From contig CM075942.1 of the NCBI GenBank assembly GCA_038030265.1, forward strand, positions 15,520,029-15,584,028: a stretch of 64,000 nt of DNA, written 5' to 3'. Of the stretch, positions 1 through 13,059 are shown one piece after another. Source of the DNA: Corythucha ciliata. Taxonomy: Eukaryota > Arthropoda > Insecta > Hemiptera > Tingidae. A program made the translations under genes and the position numbers. The notes beneath the pieces were generated by a model. That model saw only the letters and a list, made by a program, of their open reading frames with translations, did not search any database and was not told the DNA's origin. Positions within the stretch are counted from its first letter, which is position 1; the number at the start of each line of letters is the position of its first letter.

Positions 1-103
1 CCTACGATATTTACAACTTCTTATGTACAAAACGATAGATCTCTACTTGTTTGTCGACAAACAAAAATCACGTACTATAACCGGGGTGGGTGGCTGTGAA
101 TGG

Positions 104-1597
104 TCATACATCTAAGAAGTCCTTTAGAAGGGTCGTTCTTCGCTTTTCGGCCACGTCCATTTGATTTTCGAGGTCACCGCGGTCCGTCGTTTCGGCCCGT
201 TCGACTTTCCAGGACAGATTCTCAATTTCAGCTTCAAGCTGAGCCTGTTGATACTCGAAAAGTTCTTTTCTGGGGCCGGGCTCAAGGTAATAGGCGTACG
301 GGTAGGTGTACTGAAGGGTGTAGCGACATTTAGCTAGTAGTCCTGCAGCGTCGACTAGGTACTGCCAATCGATCCATGTACCCGACGAATTCATCACTTT
401 GGTGTTGATTCGAGATTTGATCTTTTCTAGGGTCTCAGCTTCTAGCTTGAGGGATATTGAATGGTTTTCCCAACGCTCGTAGTAGTGAAGATATTTTTTT
501 AGGGCTTCGCGAGCCTGAGCGTGGACTGATTCGTTGACTATGTTGGGGTTTTCTTTGTACCTGCGAAAAAAAAATTGTTATAAGGGAGTAATTAAACCGT
601 GAACGGTTGCTTCAAGTTACCTTGAACACTCATAATATTCAGATCCATGCGACTTCCAGTCTCCCAAACACATCCAACAAAAATCGTGACGACAGTGGTA
701 GCAGTGCATGTGGTTGCAGCCACCGTTTTTCTCTATACAAATATGACACTTAGGGCAGTCTTTGGTGTGAGCCGAAATATAGTTGGCAGTCTCCGAGTCA
801 TCGGCGCACTTTGTCAACCATTTGCGTATCGTAACACAGTCGGTTGGCGCGTGATAATCCATGCCACATTTGAAACAGAAACTCGTTCCGCAAGAATTAC
901 AGCGTGCCCGTTTCGCTTTGGGCTCCTTTGCTCGAAATACCATCTTACAGTTGGGTCCAGGACAGAAGCGAAGCTCAGGGTGGGATTTGACGTAGTCGCG
1001 GAAGGCGAACTGTTGATAGCGCTCGCGTAGAGGCATTTTGGTTAGGAGCGACAGGACAAAGTCTTCCGGGGCGAGAAGGCCACAGTCTCGAGCCATGCAA
1101 GAAATACCGGTGGAAACGCCCTCGGTGATTTGAACCTCGAAATGGGATGCCCAGCAGTCGTTACAAAAAGAGTGGCCGCAGGCTAGCGATGAAAACTTGT
1201 TCGGTGGTGTCACACCGTAACACACTGGACATTTGGGTGGTGGAGTCTCTTCTGAAGAGCACGAACACTGCCACTTGCCGATCAGCTCTTCGAGCCCGCT
1301 GCAAACTGAAAGTTTCCACTCGTTCATATGTAAAACGACCTTGGCCAACGAGGGCGTTATACGTAATTTATGTGTCAAAGCTTCGACACTTTCATTCAAC
1401 AATCGTTCCACTTCTTCAACTTTGAGGCATTCGTACGCGAAATACTCCAAATCGTCCCTCGGTCGACTCTCCTCATCTACGTCGCACTCCTCGTAGTACT
1501 TCTTATAGTCATCGTCGTAAGGGTAGTCGTCGTCACTGCATGACATCCCCGAATCCTCCTCCCCTCCAGACATTTTTCTTCGTCTTTCACCGCACAA
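104..1597 (-). CDS. ARIH2: Ariadne-2 RBR E3 ubiquitin ligase (two exons, complete)
   Basis: RING-between-RING E3 that takes ubiquitin from an E2 onto its own cysteine and then onto a substrate, in partnership with neddylated cullin-5 in studied animals. Exons are 1597-621 and 560-104, joined by a 59-nt GT-AG intron, giving 477 aa. An acidic N-terminus (residues 10-45) precedes RING1 (from C123, CPVC...CGHSFCNDC), an IBR (about 205-255) and RING2 (from C281). The catalytic cysteine is C294 in NGGCNHM. The C-terminal Ariadne domain holds the ARIH2-type motifs [14 protein letters not shown] and [11 protein letters not shown] and ends KDFLDV, like the ARIH2 terminus and unlike ARIH1. Start could be M1, M9 or M18; M1 is shown. 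Family assignment comes from remembered motif identity and is very strong. Confidence 0.95.
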
Positions 1598-4500
1598 AGG
1601 CTACCTCGTTTCCACATTCATAATTCAATTTTTCAATTTTAGAAACTTAAAAGAATGACAGTATTTTAATTAAAATGACAATTTCTCGCACAACACAACA
1701 ATAAAAGGTAACACTCATAGAACAATTTTTCACCTACTGATTCGAGGCCCCATCCACTGGTGTATAGGGCGAGCACACTGCTGTCAACCTCTCCCCACCA
1801 CATTTCCCACTTTCGCAACCGTTTCCGTACAGTTCTGATTTTATGATTTTTTTCTTTTCTTTTTTTCTAGATAAATTTCGCATGGTCGGAGGACGGTGAA
1901 TATAGATTCACCGTTCGTTTTTTTCGTCTTTTAAACGTTGGAGATAATCTCGTTGACTCAGCACCCCCTCTTAAATATTTTTAAAATAAATAAACCGAAG
2001 ACACACTTTTTATAGAACTTATGAGTTTAGTACTGAGATAAAATGAAAACTCTGGGCAGACTCACTCAAAATGTACGCAGCACAGTTATCCCCCCCCCCT
2101 CCGTCAGTGTTCCGCCGATCACGAAATGTGAACGGTTAAATCGACAAACTCTTTATTTTTCAAATATTAGTAAAAATAAGGTTGGAATAGACGTTTCATC
2201 CTACATACGGTTTTTGTGTGTTTGAACCTGGAAAAAAATGATGCTGGAGGAAGAGGGCTAATGACCAACTTACCCGTAACCGAACCAATGATGAGAGAAA
2301 GGTCCCCCCCCCCCTTCCAACAACCACGAATACCGTTGGTTTTTCTATCCTTCCCGGAGTGAAAACGCGGCTTTCGTTGCAGTCCCCCCCTCCCCTGCAA
2401 TGAACCAACCCTCAACATCAGTCGTTAACCATTGAAGCGAATTTATAATGAAAAAAATACGCCCAACCACAAAAAAAAATTCTGATTTTTTTTATGGGAG
2501 TTTCTTGTTTACGCTGGGCTATAGTGTAAATTAACAGAAGTCGACGTAAAACGAAGAGAGTGTATAATGAATATGCTGTCCTCGTCCGTGCATAAATAAA
2601 ACATCGGTCAATGAGATGAGGCTCGGGAGCGGTGTTTTCATTACGCGCAGGACCACCGCCGCGATATAGAAGCGAAATATTTTTCTAGGAGGGGGGAGGG
2701 GGTAAACTTAATCATGTTGCCCATGTGCCCCTTGAAACAATGTTCCAAACACATACAATGGTCATTTAGGCCCCTCCTACAACTGCAATAATTTCGCGAG
2801 AAAAAAAAATCACTTTTTTCTGAAACCGAAATAAGGTTCGTTCAAAAGTCAGGGTTAAAATTGCGTGAGAATTGAGCAGCATTAACTACATATAAATTGT
2901 TATTTGTTATAAAAATAAAAACATTATTTGGTTTACACATATAACAGTGAAACAGGGTAATAGTTAGGCCCTAGTGCGTAACTCCAGTCCAGTTATGCGC
3001 CTAAATATTAATTTTTACGGTCCCCTAGGGAGTTTTAGGATATAAAAACCACAAGTTTTTACCAAAATGATAAAACCTGTAATCATTAATCTTCTACAAT
3101 CACGCGAAAATGCCACAATCGCAGGAAAATGTTCCAACCACAAAAATGCCTCAACCTCGCATAGGCGCGCCATCTCAAAAAATATTCAATCCATAAACAT
3201 AAAACGGCAAGCACAAAAATTATCCTTCCATAAAAATCGGCCACCACAAAATGTATCCTACCGCAGGAATCTCCAAAAATCATAAAAACCCCTAATCACA
3301 AAATAAATCGAAACAGTCCGAACCCAAAGGCTCCAACCACAGCAAAGCTTTTTCACGAAAAAAGACCAACCTCGGAAAACCTAAAACCACAAAAACCTGT
3401 AACCCCAACAAAGTCTTGGTGCAAAAACCGTACATCAACAAAGAATGTCCGAGTACAAAAAATACTACAGCCAAAAGATAACCTCCGTGCACAAAAATAA
3501 CCTCTACCCACAAAAATGCCGCAACCACGAAAAATATCCATCCACAGAAATCTCCCACCATGAAAATGCCCAATCTCAAGACTGCTCCAACCAGAAAAAT
3601 GCATCAACCACAAAGAAGGGCCAAGGGCCACAAGAAGGGTCCTATCAGCTGCACATTGCCCGACTTCTGGCCGTCCAGGTGAGACCAGGACCAAATAGCT
3701 CTTCCTGCCTGAGGTTATGAAGTCGAAACGAAGTAGACTCAGTGCAATTTTCAAGCAAAGAAAAAGAGGGTTTTTAGTACTTTTAGACAAAAAATCCTGA
3801 AGTCCATTTTGAGAGATGATTGTCTTAGCTTTCAAAATGTATGGCCATTTCAAACTTTTAATGGTGTGACAACTGTGAAATCGAGAGTTTCTGCCAAAAA
3901 ATAAGAATTTCAACGGAAACACTCAAAAAATCATATCTCCTGATCGGTGCAAGATATAACGTTCGGGAAGGTCGCGTTTAATTCCATTTTTCATGTAGTT
4001 TCACCCTAATTTTTTTTGCAACACTACCAAAAATTCACCCTGTATTCAAAAGTCTTCAAAGAGATGTTTCATTCTGATTTTGGCAACCCGCCTCCATGAG
4101 TCGGGTACCCGGGGCGGACCGTCTCTTCCTCCCCACTATCTTTGGGGAGGGGGATGATTTTAGCTGACTTCACGGTGTAATGTGAACTAACTATCCAACT
4201 GTAAAATTAAAAACTTCTCTTGGTTTAATTACAGTGAAAGTTAGGCCCTATACCTAGTGCGTAACTTAAAGATTTTCCCCCAACTATCAAATACTATCTA
4301 CATATCGTCAAAATTACTATTTTCCTAGCCTAATTACAGATTGAGTGGCAGTGTCTAGTCCAATATAGTTTTTCGGTGGAGTATTGTGATTTGTAATCCC
4401 CCTGGAGGGGGGGGGGCAGTGGGTGAAATGGGAACATTTGAGCAATTTTGTTCTTTGGGCATTCTGAATTTTTAGACCAGACAATCAGTGTTTACGATGA

Positions 4501-6483
4501 AATGGAGTGTTGCTTGTCCAAATAGTCAGTTTTAGTGCTAAACGATGGGGGAGGTGCAGAATGTTGACAGTTTAATTGAAAATGGCTCCTAAGCTGCTGT
4601 AGAACGTCTCTAGCTAGGGGCTTGCAGTGGACCACCTGTGAGCTCCAAAGCAACGCAGTTTTGGGCTTCACCTCTATAACTGTGGTTTATTCTGGACAAC
4701 GCTGATCATTTTTTTGCCAAATTACCTTCCAACTGTGGTCAGTTTCTAGGAACTACCAATTTCCAGAAATCGATTAATATATTGGATGGTATTTGGCAAA
4801 TATGACTCTGATTTGCTTCAAGATCAGAACCCAAAGGGATCGGGGTTGTGGGTATTGTGGGCCTGGTTTCTTGAACGAGGGTCACACATCCCACTGGGCG
4901 ACGCACTCCGTAAGTGCGACCAGCGACCAATTTACGCTCATATACTGAGATGGGGGGGGGGGGTTGAGAGTGAGACGTGGAGGTATGTCGAGAATAGTAA
5001 CTCCGACGTTTCACGCGTGTACAAAGCAGAGGATTTGGGAGTAATTGGGAGGGGGGTCCGATCCTCCGCGCAAATATATTGCATGCAGACATGAGTTGAT
5101 GAGTTGACATGAGCCTTTTGGACATCCTGAAAATAGGCCTTTTGGCCATCCAAAATTGAAACTCTAAATATCTATGGCTCCCTCGGGTTATTTTTTTAAT
5201 ACAGCGGAATAAACGGTCTGCACTCTGTGTTGTGAGTTTCCAATTTAACGGCCGCACTCAGCTCTTGAACATCACGTACGCACTTATGTCAGCCTACTCA
5301 AAATTCGTAGGAATGCGATTAGATAGGTTCACATTTTTAGGAAAATTCACTATTTTCTTATCGACCTGTTAGGTGAGTGTGACTGAATTCTATTATGAGT
5401 TTACGGTAATGCTCAGCGAAAGCACAATTTTTGAGGGGATCAATTTTAGAATTGGATGGAACTTCAGTTAGGTAAAGCTTTCTAACTAGAGCGTTCTGTA
5501 GCCGTTGATGTTTTTTATTTTTGTTGTGAGGTGTCCGTGAACGGTCAAACATAGGTGAGAACATAGAAAAGAACGCGCACTAGCCCCGAGAGTGTCCATC
5601 CCGAGTAGCATTGTCGAGCGATGGTGAAGAAGGAGGGAAGGGTGCCCCGGAAGTTTTATGAATAGTTTCCGGTGTTCGACCTGCAGTGAACGGCTGGGTG
5701 TATTGCCGCGAAAAAAAAGGGGGGGTTGTTTATGTCCCCCTCGCCACCACCAGCGCCCCTTGACAACGGCCTTCATTAAAATAAAACACGTTTTTCTTTT
5801 GTTGTTTTTCCCGAAAAACCGTCGAAAAAGTATCTCCTCGTCTACTGTTTCACTCCATTTTTTGGTCAAAACAACCTTTTCCCCTAAGTTAAACGGCTCA
5901 TTCTTCAAAGCAGTAAAACGAGGCGGTCTTGTTCTTAAAATATCAAACAACGTCTGCATTGTTGGAACCCCAAAACGTTTTTCGGATCGTGCTTCTCACA
6001 AAAAACTACCTTTCAAAGAGAGAGTTATTGGCTCAGAGCAGTTATTTAGTTTCTAAGATAAAAAAATAGTAAAAAAAGCGAGATAAATACGATATGGGTT
6101 GTATCTAGCCCTCTCCCTCATCATCTTGATCTTGACCATTAATGCCGGTTTCCTTATAATTCGTAACCTGAATTCCAACGCTTTTTAAAAAAACAGAATC
6201 AAAAAAGTTTCACTTAATGAGCGTACAATATATGGCGCGGAGAGACAGGGACACGAGTTTTACCCATTCATATTATTTGTTATATTTAATAAACCGTCAA
6301 ATGGCAATGCCAGGCGAAGAAAAGGGTAAAGCAACCAGACAATTGCTTCTTCTCCTTTACATCGTTGTGTCAATATCGTTGCATAATGTAAACAAAGCGG
6401 CTTGGGCAACGTTATTTAATTACAAATAACACAGTCCAAGTTTCTCTGTATGAAAATGTTAAAAGTTGAATTTTTTAACTCAC
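1598..6483. other. Non-coding interval between ARIH2 and the GIPC exon
   Basis: No convincing gene was found here; short ORFs lack family motifs and neighbouring splice sites. It holds poly-C/poly-G tracts (about 2091, 2308, 4408, 4952 and 5720), an array of the GTGGTT-type repeat in reverse orientation (about 3090-3640), and a repeated phrase around TAGTGCGTAACT (near 2972 and 4255). A mariner-like terminus ends in CACCCTGTAT near 4042. If the GIPC exon belongs to a working gene, this whole stretch is intron. Confidence 0.6.
3090..3640 (-). repeat. Degenerate short tandem array, GTGGTT family
   Basis: Read on the minus strand, units resemble GGTTGGAGCATTTTTGTGG, with about 20-25 nt between successive CCAACCACAAAAATG phrases on the plus strand. 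Units are heavily diverged. Related units appear near 7680, 13745-13890, 15715-15760, 42570-42780 and 59455-59560. The array produces spurious ORFs on both strands. Confidence 0.6.
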
Positions 6484-6783
6484 CTCAGTGGCAGGGAAGT
6501 CGTAGCATTCCGCTATTTTAGCGTACAACTCTTTAACATTGCTAAATCCAGACACTAGACCAGTTGGACTCCCCTGCGCTTGCTGACAGTGGAACACGAG
6601 CGAATTTCGCTGCATTTGTTGTTGCTGTTGTTGCGGCGGTGGGTGACTTTGAAGTCGATTGACGACTGTCGGTAGTGACGAGACGACGGGGGGAACATTG
6701 TTGAAATTTGGTGCAGACATTTGCTGCTGGTGACTGTCGTGTTGCATCAAAGGTGCGGATTTTTTATGTTTGAACAGTGGCAT
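6484..6783 (-). CDS. GIPC: GIPC-family PDZ adaptor, first coding exon only
   Basis: GIPC proteins are cytosolic adaptors (GH1-PDZ-GH2) that link transmembrane cargo to myosin VI. This exon encodes 100 aa starting MPLFKHKKSAP, then a Q/P-rich stretch, then the GH1-type block LVFHCQQAQGSPTG followed by GFSNVKELYAKIAE, which is diagnostic of the family (vertebrate GIPC reads LVFHTQLAHGSPTG then FTNVKELYGKIAE). It ends in a consensus donor, CTGAG|GTGAGT, after residues ATE. The next exon would be expected to begin with a VMFCTLNTHKVDM-like peptide. I could not find it at lower coordinates, so either the intron runs past the window start with ARIH2 nested inside it on the same strand, or the exon is orphaned. 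Confidence 0.8.
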
Positions 6784-9560
6784 TATTTCAGTTTCACGGG
6801 GAAATGTATACACATGCTAATTACGCTCTAATTAATTAGGAACAACTTATACGTGAGAAATATTGCTGGAATCCCGGTCCAACACAATTAATTTTTTGGT
6901 CCTCCTGAAGCCACCCCACTGTTACTACAGTTCCTAGTCAAAGCGCTCTGACACACTGACTGACAGACTCCTCCCTCTTCCAGTTTTTTTTGTCCCCCCC
7001 CCCCAGTCTTTCCAAGCTGTTCCTTCTCGGTATGAACCACTTTACAGTCTCTACAGTCATCGTTCCAGAGATTGTGTAAACCCCCTCCACGACCACACAG
7101 CTCACCGCGGGCACTTTTCTTAACAGACTCCCTCCCTCCAACCCAGACCACTAAACAACTCTTCAAAAATTGAATGCGCTAATTATCTTTGTGTTTAACA
7201 GAAAAAATATAAATGGTAATAATAATAATGTACATCCGGCTTCTCCTAAATAATTCTAGAGTCGTTTGAGTGGGATGGCAGAAATTAAAAACGAAGATTA
7301 GCGTTAAATGTGGCTTTTATGCCAAACATAGAAACTGACGTAATTTTTGTGCTAACAGTAATAAAGATAGAATGAGAGTTTCGTCGCGGAATGTTGTGAT
7401 TCTGGGGTGAAATTTTCATTTCCACATTAGTAAAGGCGTCGTAGTTTCTGGTGATACATGGGTGAGACGGTGGTAGGGCCAGCTGCCAGGCCCAGGAGGT
7501 GCCAAACTAAGTGGTGGGTGGAGGGAACTGTCTAAAACGCAGAATTATACGTTAACTCTTCAATCTTCAAATCCACGTTTTTCCTTCTTCGCGTGGAAAG
7601 GAAAGGAGCGCGGTGACAGTGTCGTCGTGTTTTGAGCATTTCTATGGATAGGGATTTCAGTAGTTGAAATTTCTCCATACTTTGTGGTTGGAGCTTTGTG
7701 GTTGGTGCACGTTAGGCAGTTTTAGCCGCAATGTTTTCGTGATCAAAGTATGGTTTTTACTTTCTGTACACCGAATCTTCCAGCTTTCGGGCCAAATAAC
7801 CAATTTCTGAGGGTTGATTACGGCCTTGTGGTATAGTTTTAATAGTACTATAGCAACGCTTCAGGATTTATGCTGAGGACTACTTTATCACGACCCCTGC
7901 TCTGTTATCTATATCGTAAATATTTTGGCCGAGGGACCACCAGTATGGCGAAAATCGGCGTCACATTTTTCAACTTATGCTCCCTCTTCTCTTTTCCTTC
8001 CTCCATGGGATGGGGCCACGTATTAATTCAGGTTTTACGGGGCAAATTGTCAGTGATTGGGCTCATATACGGTGCCAATGGCTTCATTCCTCTAAATAAC
8101 TATCTAACTTTGGTTAGTTTTGTCGGTGGGGGGAAGGTGACGCTTTTCCGGTTTTCTCTATAGTCAATTTTTTCACGGTCCAATAGTCAGATTTTGCGAG
8201 GACAACTAGTCAGAGAACTGAATTTCCAGGTTCCGCTACAATTGCTGGAACCAAATTATCAGTTTCGATGCCACTTATTTGCCTAGTTTCTGGGACAGCT
8301 TTGACATGATCTGAATTGTCGGAGGATTACCAACTAGAGACATGGCGATTTTGTAACAAAAAGTGTGTTTCAATAGCAAAATTATAAGGGTTTTAGGCCT
8401 GTTTCACACGATCAACAGAAATCAACACCACACCACAGAACGTAAAAGTTGACGAGTGTTGAGTTGATCGTCTGAAAAACGTATGTTATTTGTGTACGCT
8501 GATTTCTGTTGATCGTGTGAAACAGGCCTTATTAAGGTCAAGTTGGGCACAGGAGAGTGTGTAGAGGGGACCCCTCTCGCTCTCAGGCTCTGGGGAGGGG
8601 AATAGACAATCGCCTTGTTACTAAAGGCATTTTTCAATTTGCTAAATCGCCGACTACTCGGTTTTAGAGCATTGTCAATGTTTTGAATGAAAAATCAATT
8701 TGTCCAGATAAATTTGGAATTTTTCCAATTTTTTCCTCCACAGTCCTGAACTGGAGCTTTGCGAAGGTCGTTCTTTAGGAAAAATCACCAATTTGAATTA
8801 CTCAAGTTGAATAAATGTATTAAAAAATACTTTTATAACGTAATTTGAATAAATTAAAAATATTAATAAGTCAGCCAGGTGAGGTGGGGGCTGGAAACTC
8901 ACTTCCGGAGCAAATTTGAAGGTTTCGAGATTAATAGTCGCTTACCATAGAGATTATTCGAATTTTGGGGCTAGAAAGCTTATGTTTCTTTACTCAACAA
9001 TCACCGTAGGGGGCTTTGCCACATTCTACTGCTGTGATGTAGCTGTTTTCGGGCCTTCCTCCCGACGACATCTCCATCGAGATATCGACCCTGAAGGTCA
9101 CGTTGTCACTCACTAGGACGCCCCCCCCCCGCCCTTGGATGCCCAGGGTTTATAACGCCGGCCTAGCGTACTGCGAGGGGCAAGCGGTGAATATTTTTGA
9201 ATGTGAGACCCTCGTTGATTGCAGACTAAAAACCTTATGGGGAAGGGGACTATACTTGAGGGATCATATTGATGGGCGGGGTAGGGGGTGCGGCGTCTTA
9301 CTTTCATTATCTTACATCTTTTATTGCTTGGCGATATCTATTACGTATGTATGTACAACCATTTAAATTTCTAGCATGAAAGGATCATTCGATAGTATTA
9401 TATACGTACGCGTATGTACTTCTAAAATACATAAACTAATGAATATTTAAAAAAAAGTTAAAGCTTAAAATAAAACACACATCGAACTAGACAGAACTCC
9501 AACATGAAAACAAAAAAATATTGCACTTTTTTATGTAATTTTAGTCACCTTTTTTTGGCT
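6784..9560. other. Non-coding interval, 6.8-9.6 kb
   Basis: No supported gene. It contains poly-C runs (near 6996 and 9121), a few GTGGTT-type units near 7680, one short palindromic element (8394-8531) and AT-rich sequence. The part nearest 9560 is the 3' flank of the RING-CH gene. Confidence 0.6.
8394..8531. mobile_element. MITE-like palindrome, GGCCTGTTTCACACG ends
   Basis: About 138 bp. The left end TAGGCCTGTTTCACACGATC is mirrored by GATCGTGTGAAACAGGCCTTA on the right, and the pairing continues inward through CAACAGAAATCA. It has no coding capacity. It belongs to a group of similar elements described in the findings. Confidence 0.8.
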
Positions 9561-11663
9561 TTACAACTGAGCTGGAACGGCCACAGTTTCAGAAATTGTG
9601 GTCAGGTTCTGTTTGAGACACGCCTGGGACTGCATTGGCTCAGGTTGTTGCTGCCCGATGAGGCTATTCTCCTCGCTTTTATGACCGTTATTCTGGTCGA
9701 GAATTGTGATGGATGAAACTTTGGCTTTGTGGTACATTTCGAGTTGTTTTTCGCATAGAAACCTGTCACATTTTTCAATGTTGGTTGCGAGAAAAAAATA
9801 GAAAAGAAAAGAAGAATGCTCGCTACGACTTACTTGACGCAAACATATACGACAAGAAGAGCGCTGCCGACGGCTAAAACTTTGGCCACATTATTCGACG
9901 CTCGCTGAACCACTAGGGCCGCGAGAATCACGGCGACGCCTGCCAGTGTTAGTATTGGCAGAGTTGTTGAACAGGCTGATATTGTCGTCGTCGAGTTGAA
10001 AAACAAGTATGCGGTTTTTTTACACGACGACGTCGCAAAGAATTTGGAGGATTGCGACGTTGTTACACCGTAGCGTGTTCGACAAACGGGGCACAATAAA
10101 TCTTTGCTCTGAGAAAAAAAAAATCAGTTTGAAGGAGACCGGTTTTGTTTTGCGCGGAAAATTTTTGTCGCCAACCTCCATCAGCCATTTTTTAAGGCAG
10201 TCATGGTGCACGGTGCGAACGTCTCCCTTACACCGGCACGGTTCGATTATAGGACCGGCGTCAGCGCGAGTCGAGTCGTAGCAAATCCAACACTCCGAGC
10301 CACCTTCGGCTTCGTCTTCCTCATCCTCGTCAGGACCGTCCTCTTGACCGTCGTCTGCTTCGCTTTGCCGCGACGCAATTTTAGACGACTTTCGGCATTT
10401 GACCTTCGTTTTGTTTTTAATTAATTTTTTCGGATTGAGAATCCAAAGTTGCTCGGGTCGCAGACAGTTCCAAAGAACGCACGGGAACCAAAGTGCGACT
10501 CCGATTTCAGCGGCTCTGAATAGCAAATCAAGAAGATTGCGACCTGATACTGGAACTCTAGAGAGAAAAAGAGTTCACAGTTTACAAAAAGGTACCACAA
10601 ACACTTAAAAAGTCGTTCAATACTTGTCCTTCCAGTAATATTTCAGCGTGTCTGAACACAAGAAAAAAATCACTGCAGTTAAAAATATCGCCTGAGACAG
10701 AAGTCCTAGTCTCGACTGGTGCATCTGAGAAACGTCTACTATAGCGGGGTAGTCAGTTTTTCTTCTCTAAACACAGCGCGAAAATTAGGATAATGAGTGC
10801 TAAAATAAGGCGGGGGGGCTAACCTTTTTGCCGCTCTCAAACAGTTCCGCAGACTCGTCAGGTCTTCTCACAGTCTCATTTCCGTCAAGTAGAAACCCTC
10901 CTCGTAGCTTGAAATACACTTCTACTCCGTAGAATAAAAATGCTACAACGACAATGAAAAGCATCACGGCGTAGCAACAATTGAAAACGACCGTGTAAAA
11001 ACTTCTCAGCTCTTGATCGACTTCGAAAATGTTGTGAGTGAGGAATTCGCCCAATAGAAGCGAGTAGGACATGACGTTGAAAGTGACAAAAGCCAAAAAT
11101 GACTTGCTCAAAAATTGGCGATGCTCCCAGCGAAGGTCACGAATGTGAAACATCTCCGCCCAGAAACAGACGATGAGCGACGAGCCCGAGAGAACCAACG
11201 GATAGAAGGCGGTCATGAGGCTTCGCGACCAACCGTCTTCAAAGGTGGACGGTGATGTGAAATAGGCGCCCCGAATGGTCGACGCGAGAAATACTACGAG
11301 ATACAGGAGTTTTTGCGTTGTGATGCGACAGGCTCGCACTACCGACGGTCGCTTCATTCGATGCCATTCGGCGACGATGCTCGCGACGAGTTGAACGAGA
11401 CAGACGAAGGCGACGGTGAAAAATATGGTGGCGAAAACGGCGAAATAACTCGTGTTAGTCGCCGTACACTCTTCGCCGATGAATTGGATCTAAATTGACG
11501 AGAGAGAAATTAAGCACGTAAGCAATACAAAAATTGTTATAAAACAAACCTCGCAAATGCAAGTGCCGTTTAAGCATTCGCCGTGACCGGAACAATTGTC
11601 TTCTGCACCACAGGCCATTCCTCGATAGGAAACGACGTATTTCATCGAAGCACCTTTCATCAT
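9561..11663 (-). CDS. EGF-like, multi-TM, RING-CH (MARCH-type) E3 ligase candidate
   Basis: Six exons: 11663-11550, 11489-10824, 10724-10624, 10557-10176, 10108-9834 and 9762-9561. All junctions are GT-AG, in phase, and give 579 aa. Residues 17-38 hold an EGF-like fragment (CSGHGECLNGTCIC). About seven hydrophobic segments follow between residues 50 and 325. An acidic stretch then leads into a complete C4HC3 RING-CH domain: C383-x2-C386, C401-x-C403, H411-x2-C414, C427-x2-C430. Two more membrane segments and a Q-rich tail follow. RING-CH proteins are membrane E3 ligases that tag other membrane proteins. An in-frame stop just upstream supports the start. The 7-TM block resembles THH1/TOM1-type membrane proteins only loosely. 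I do not recognise a named orthologue. Confidence 0.85.
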
Positions 11664-11889
11664 TTAACTTCCTCCTCCCCTAAAAAGCAAAATTAAGCCG
11701 AATCAAGGACGTTTTAGGCACTGAGACATTGATGTTCCGTAACTGCGTATTCAAATTCACTTAAATTAAATCCTAGAGGTCTATTTGAGTCGCCACAGCC
11801 CCCCCCCCCCCAACCGAACTCAGTTTTGGCCTGCTCGATGGTTGAGGAATTCAAGGTTGTGAGGAACTGAGCGAACTAAGAGGGCAGAG

Positions 11890-11975
11890 GAAGCAGTATA
11901 GCCGAGTGGTGCGAGGCTGGGTTAACCGGACACTCATTGCTAGGCTCTGATTCCGGCGTTTTCGGCCCCCAAAAT
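11890..11975 (+). repeat. Possible tRNA-derived SINE head
   Basis: A near-perfect polymerase III A box (TAGCCGAGTGG, 11899-11909) is followed about 45 nt later by a weak B-box-like CTCTGATTCC. The spacing suits a tRNA-Ser/Leu-like head with a long variable arm. No cloverleaf with a good acceptor stem is visible, so it is not a functional tRNA gene. Confidence 0.35.
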
Positions 11976-13059
11976 AGGCCGAATAGTCAGTGTTAGGAGC
12001 AAAAACCGAAGGTTTCAATGTCATTGTATGCGCTGAACAAACTTGCAGGAAGGAGCTAACATGATGGCTAGAACTGCCCATCACTCAGGATGGGGTTACT
12101 CGTGGGAGCCGTGGGCTACCTAGATGGATGCTGGTCACGTCTAACTCAGGGTTGGGGGGACAATAAGCAGCGAAGTAACGATAAAAAAAAAAAAAGAGTA
12201 AGCTCACCCTCTTCTCAGCAGAGATTGACGAGGAAGCATCCAGGGGAATGTTACAAACTATTTGGGGCTTATTTGGTGTAAAACTCCTTCAAACTTGCAA
12301 GTAGAATGACGCATTTACATAGGTACTTTCGCAGTTAGGAACAGTGGAACAAGGCAGACGCGGGGGGGGGGTCTATATTGTTTTCTCCACGATTTACATT
12401 GTTTCCCTTGTCTACAGTGCAAACTGTGACTGGGTATGCGAAAATTAGTTCACATCATGAGGGGAGCTTGAAGAACGATTTTTTCACCGTTCGTACACAA
12501 AAATTAATAAAGATTAGCTAATTTATTATTCAATTTTACCGTCTCAAAACCTTTGCTAATGACTTGCTACACAGCACCATCGCAGGCTTTTGTTTTCCCC
12601 GAGTTATTTATAAGCTGCGCGTATTTATAAATTATTCTTGCAAAGAGTAAAACAGGACCGACTAAAATTGAACAAACACATTTTTTTTAATTTTGTAGTC
12701 GCAGCGTTGTGGGAGCATCACCGACGTTGCCTGAGAGCCCCCCCCCCCTCCTTGAAATGTCGAATTTATGTTCGGACGTTTTCCCCGTCTACTAGTCGGA
12801 AGAGGAGTCGTAACCACTACGAATCCCTCGAGGGGAAATCCGTCACTCCCTACCTACCGTTCGAGGGGTGGGAGGAGAGCACTAAGGGGAAATTTTTGAG
12901 GTGAGGGATTTTTTGTAATCGGAGCACTGTGACCATGAAGCTTACAGTGGCGTCTATGAAGGAACGGCGACTTGAACAAGTTTCATCCACACTAAGCTCT
13001 ACCAGGCGCGGATCCAGAGTTTTCCAAAGGGGGGGGGGGGTCGCACAAAAAAGGTTCAC

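Noticed and set aside
4739..5257. 172-codon minus-strand open frame
   Set aside because: Crosses a poly-G tract, has no recognisable motif, and codon composition follows the surrounding non-coding DNA.
5486..6056. Overlapping open frames on both strands of 132-157 codons
   Set aside because: Neither has a domain, a signal peptide or compatible splice sites; also checked as a missing GIPC exon and did not match.
6217..6429. 70-codon ATG frame with a hydrophobic middle
   Set aside because: No homology or tail signal; AT-rich flank. Left out as too weak.
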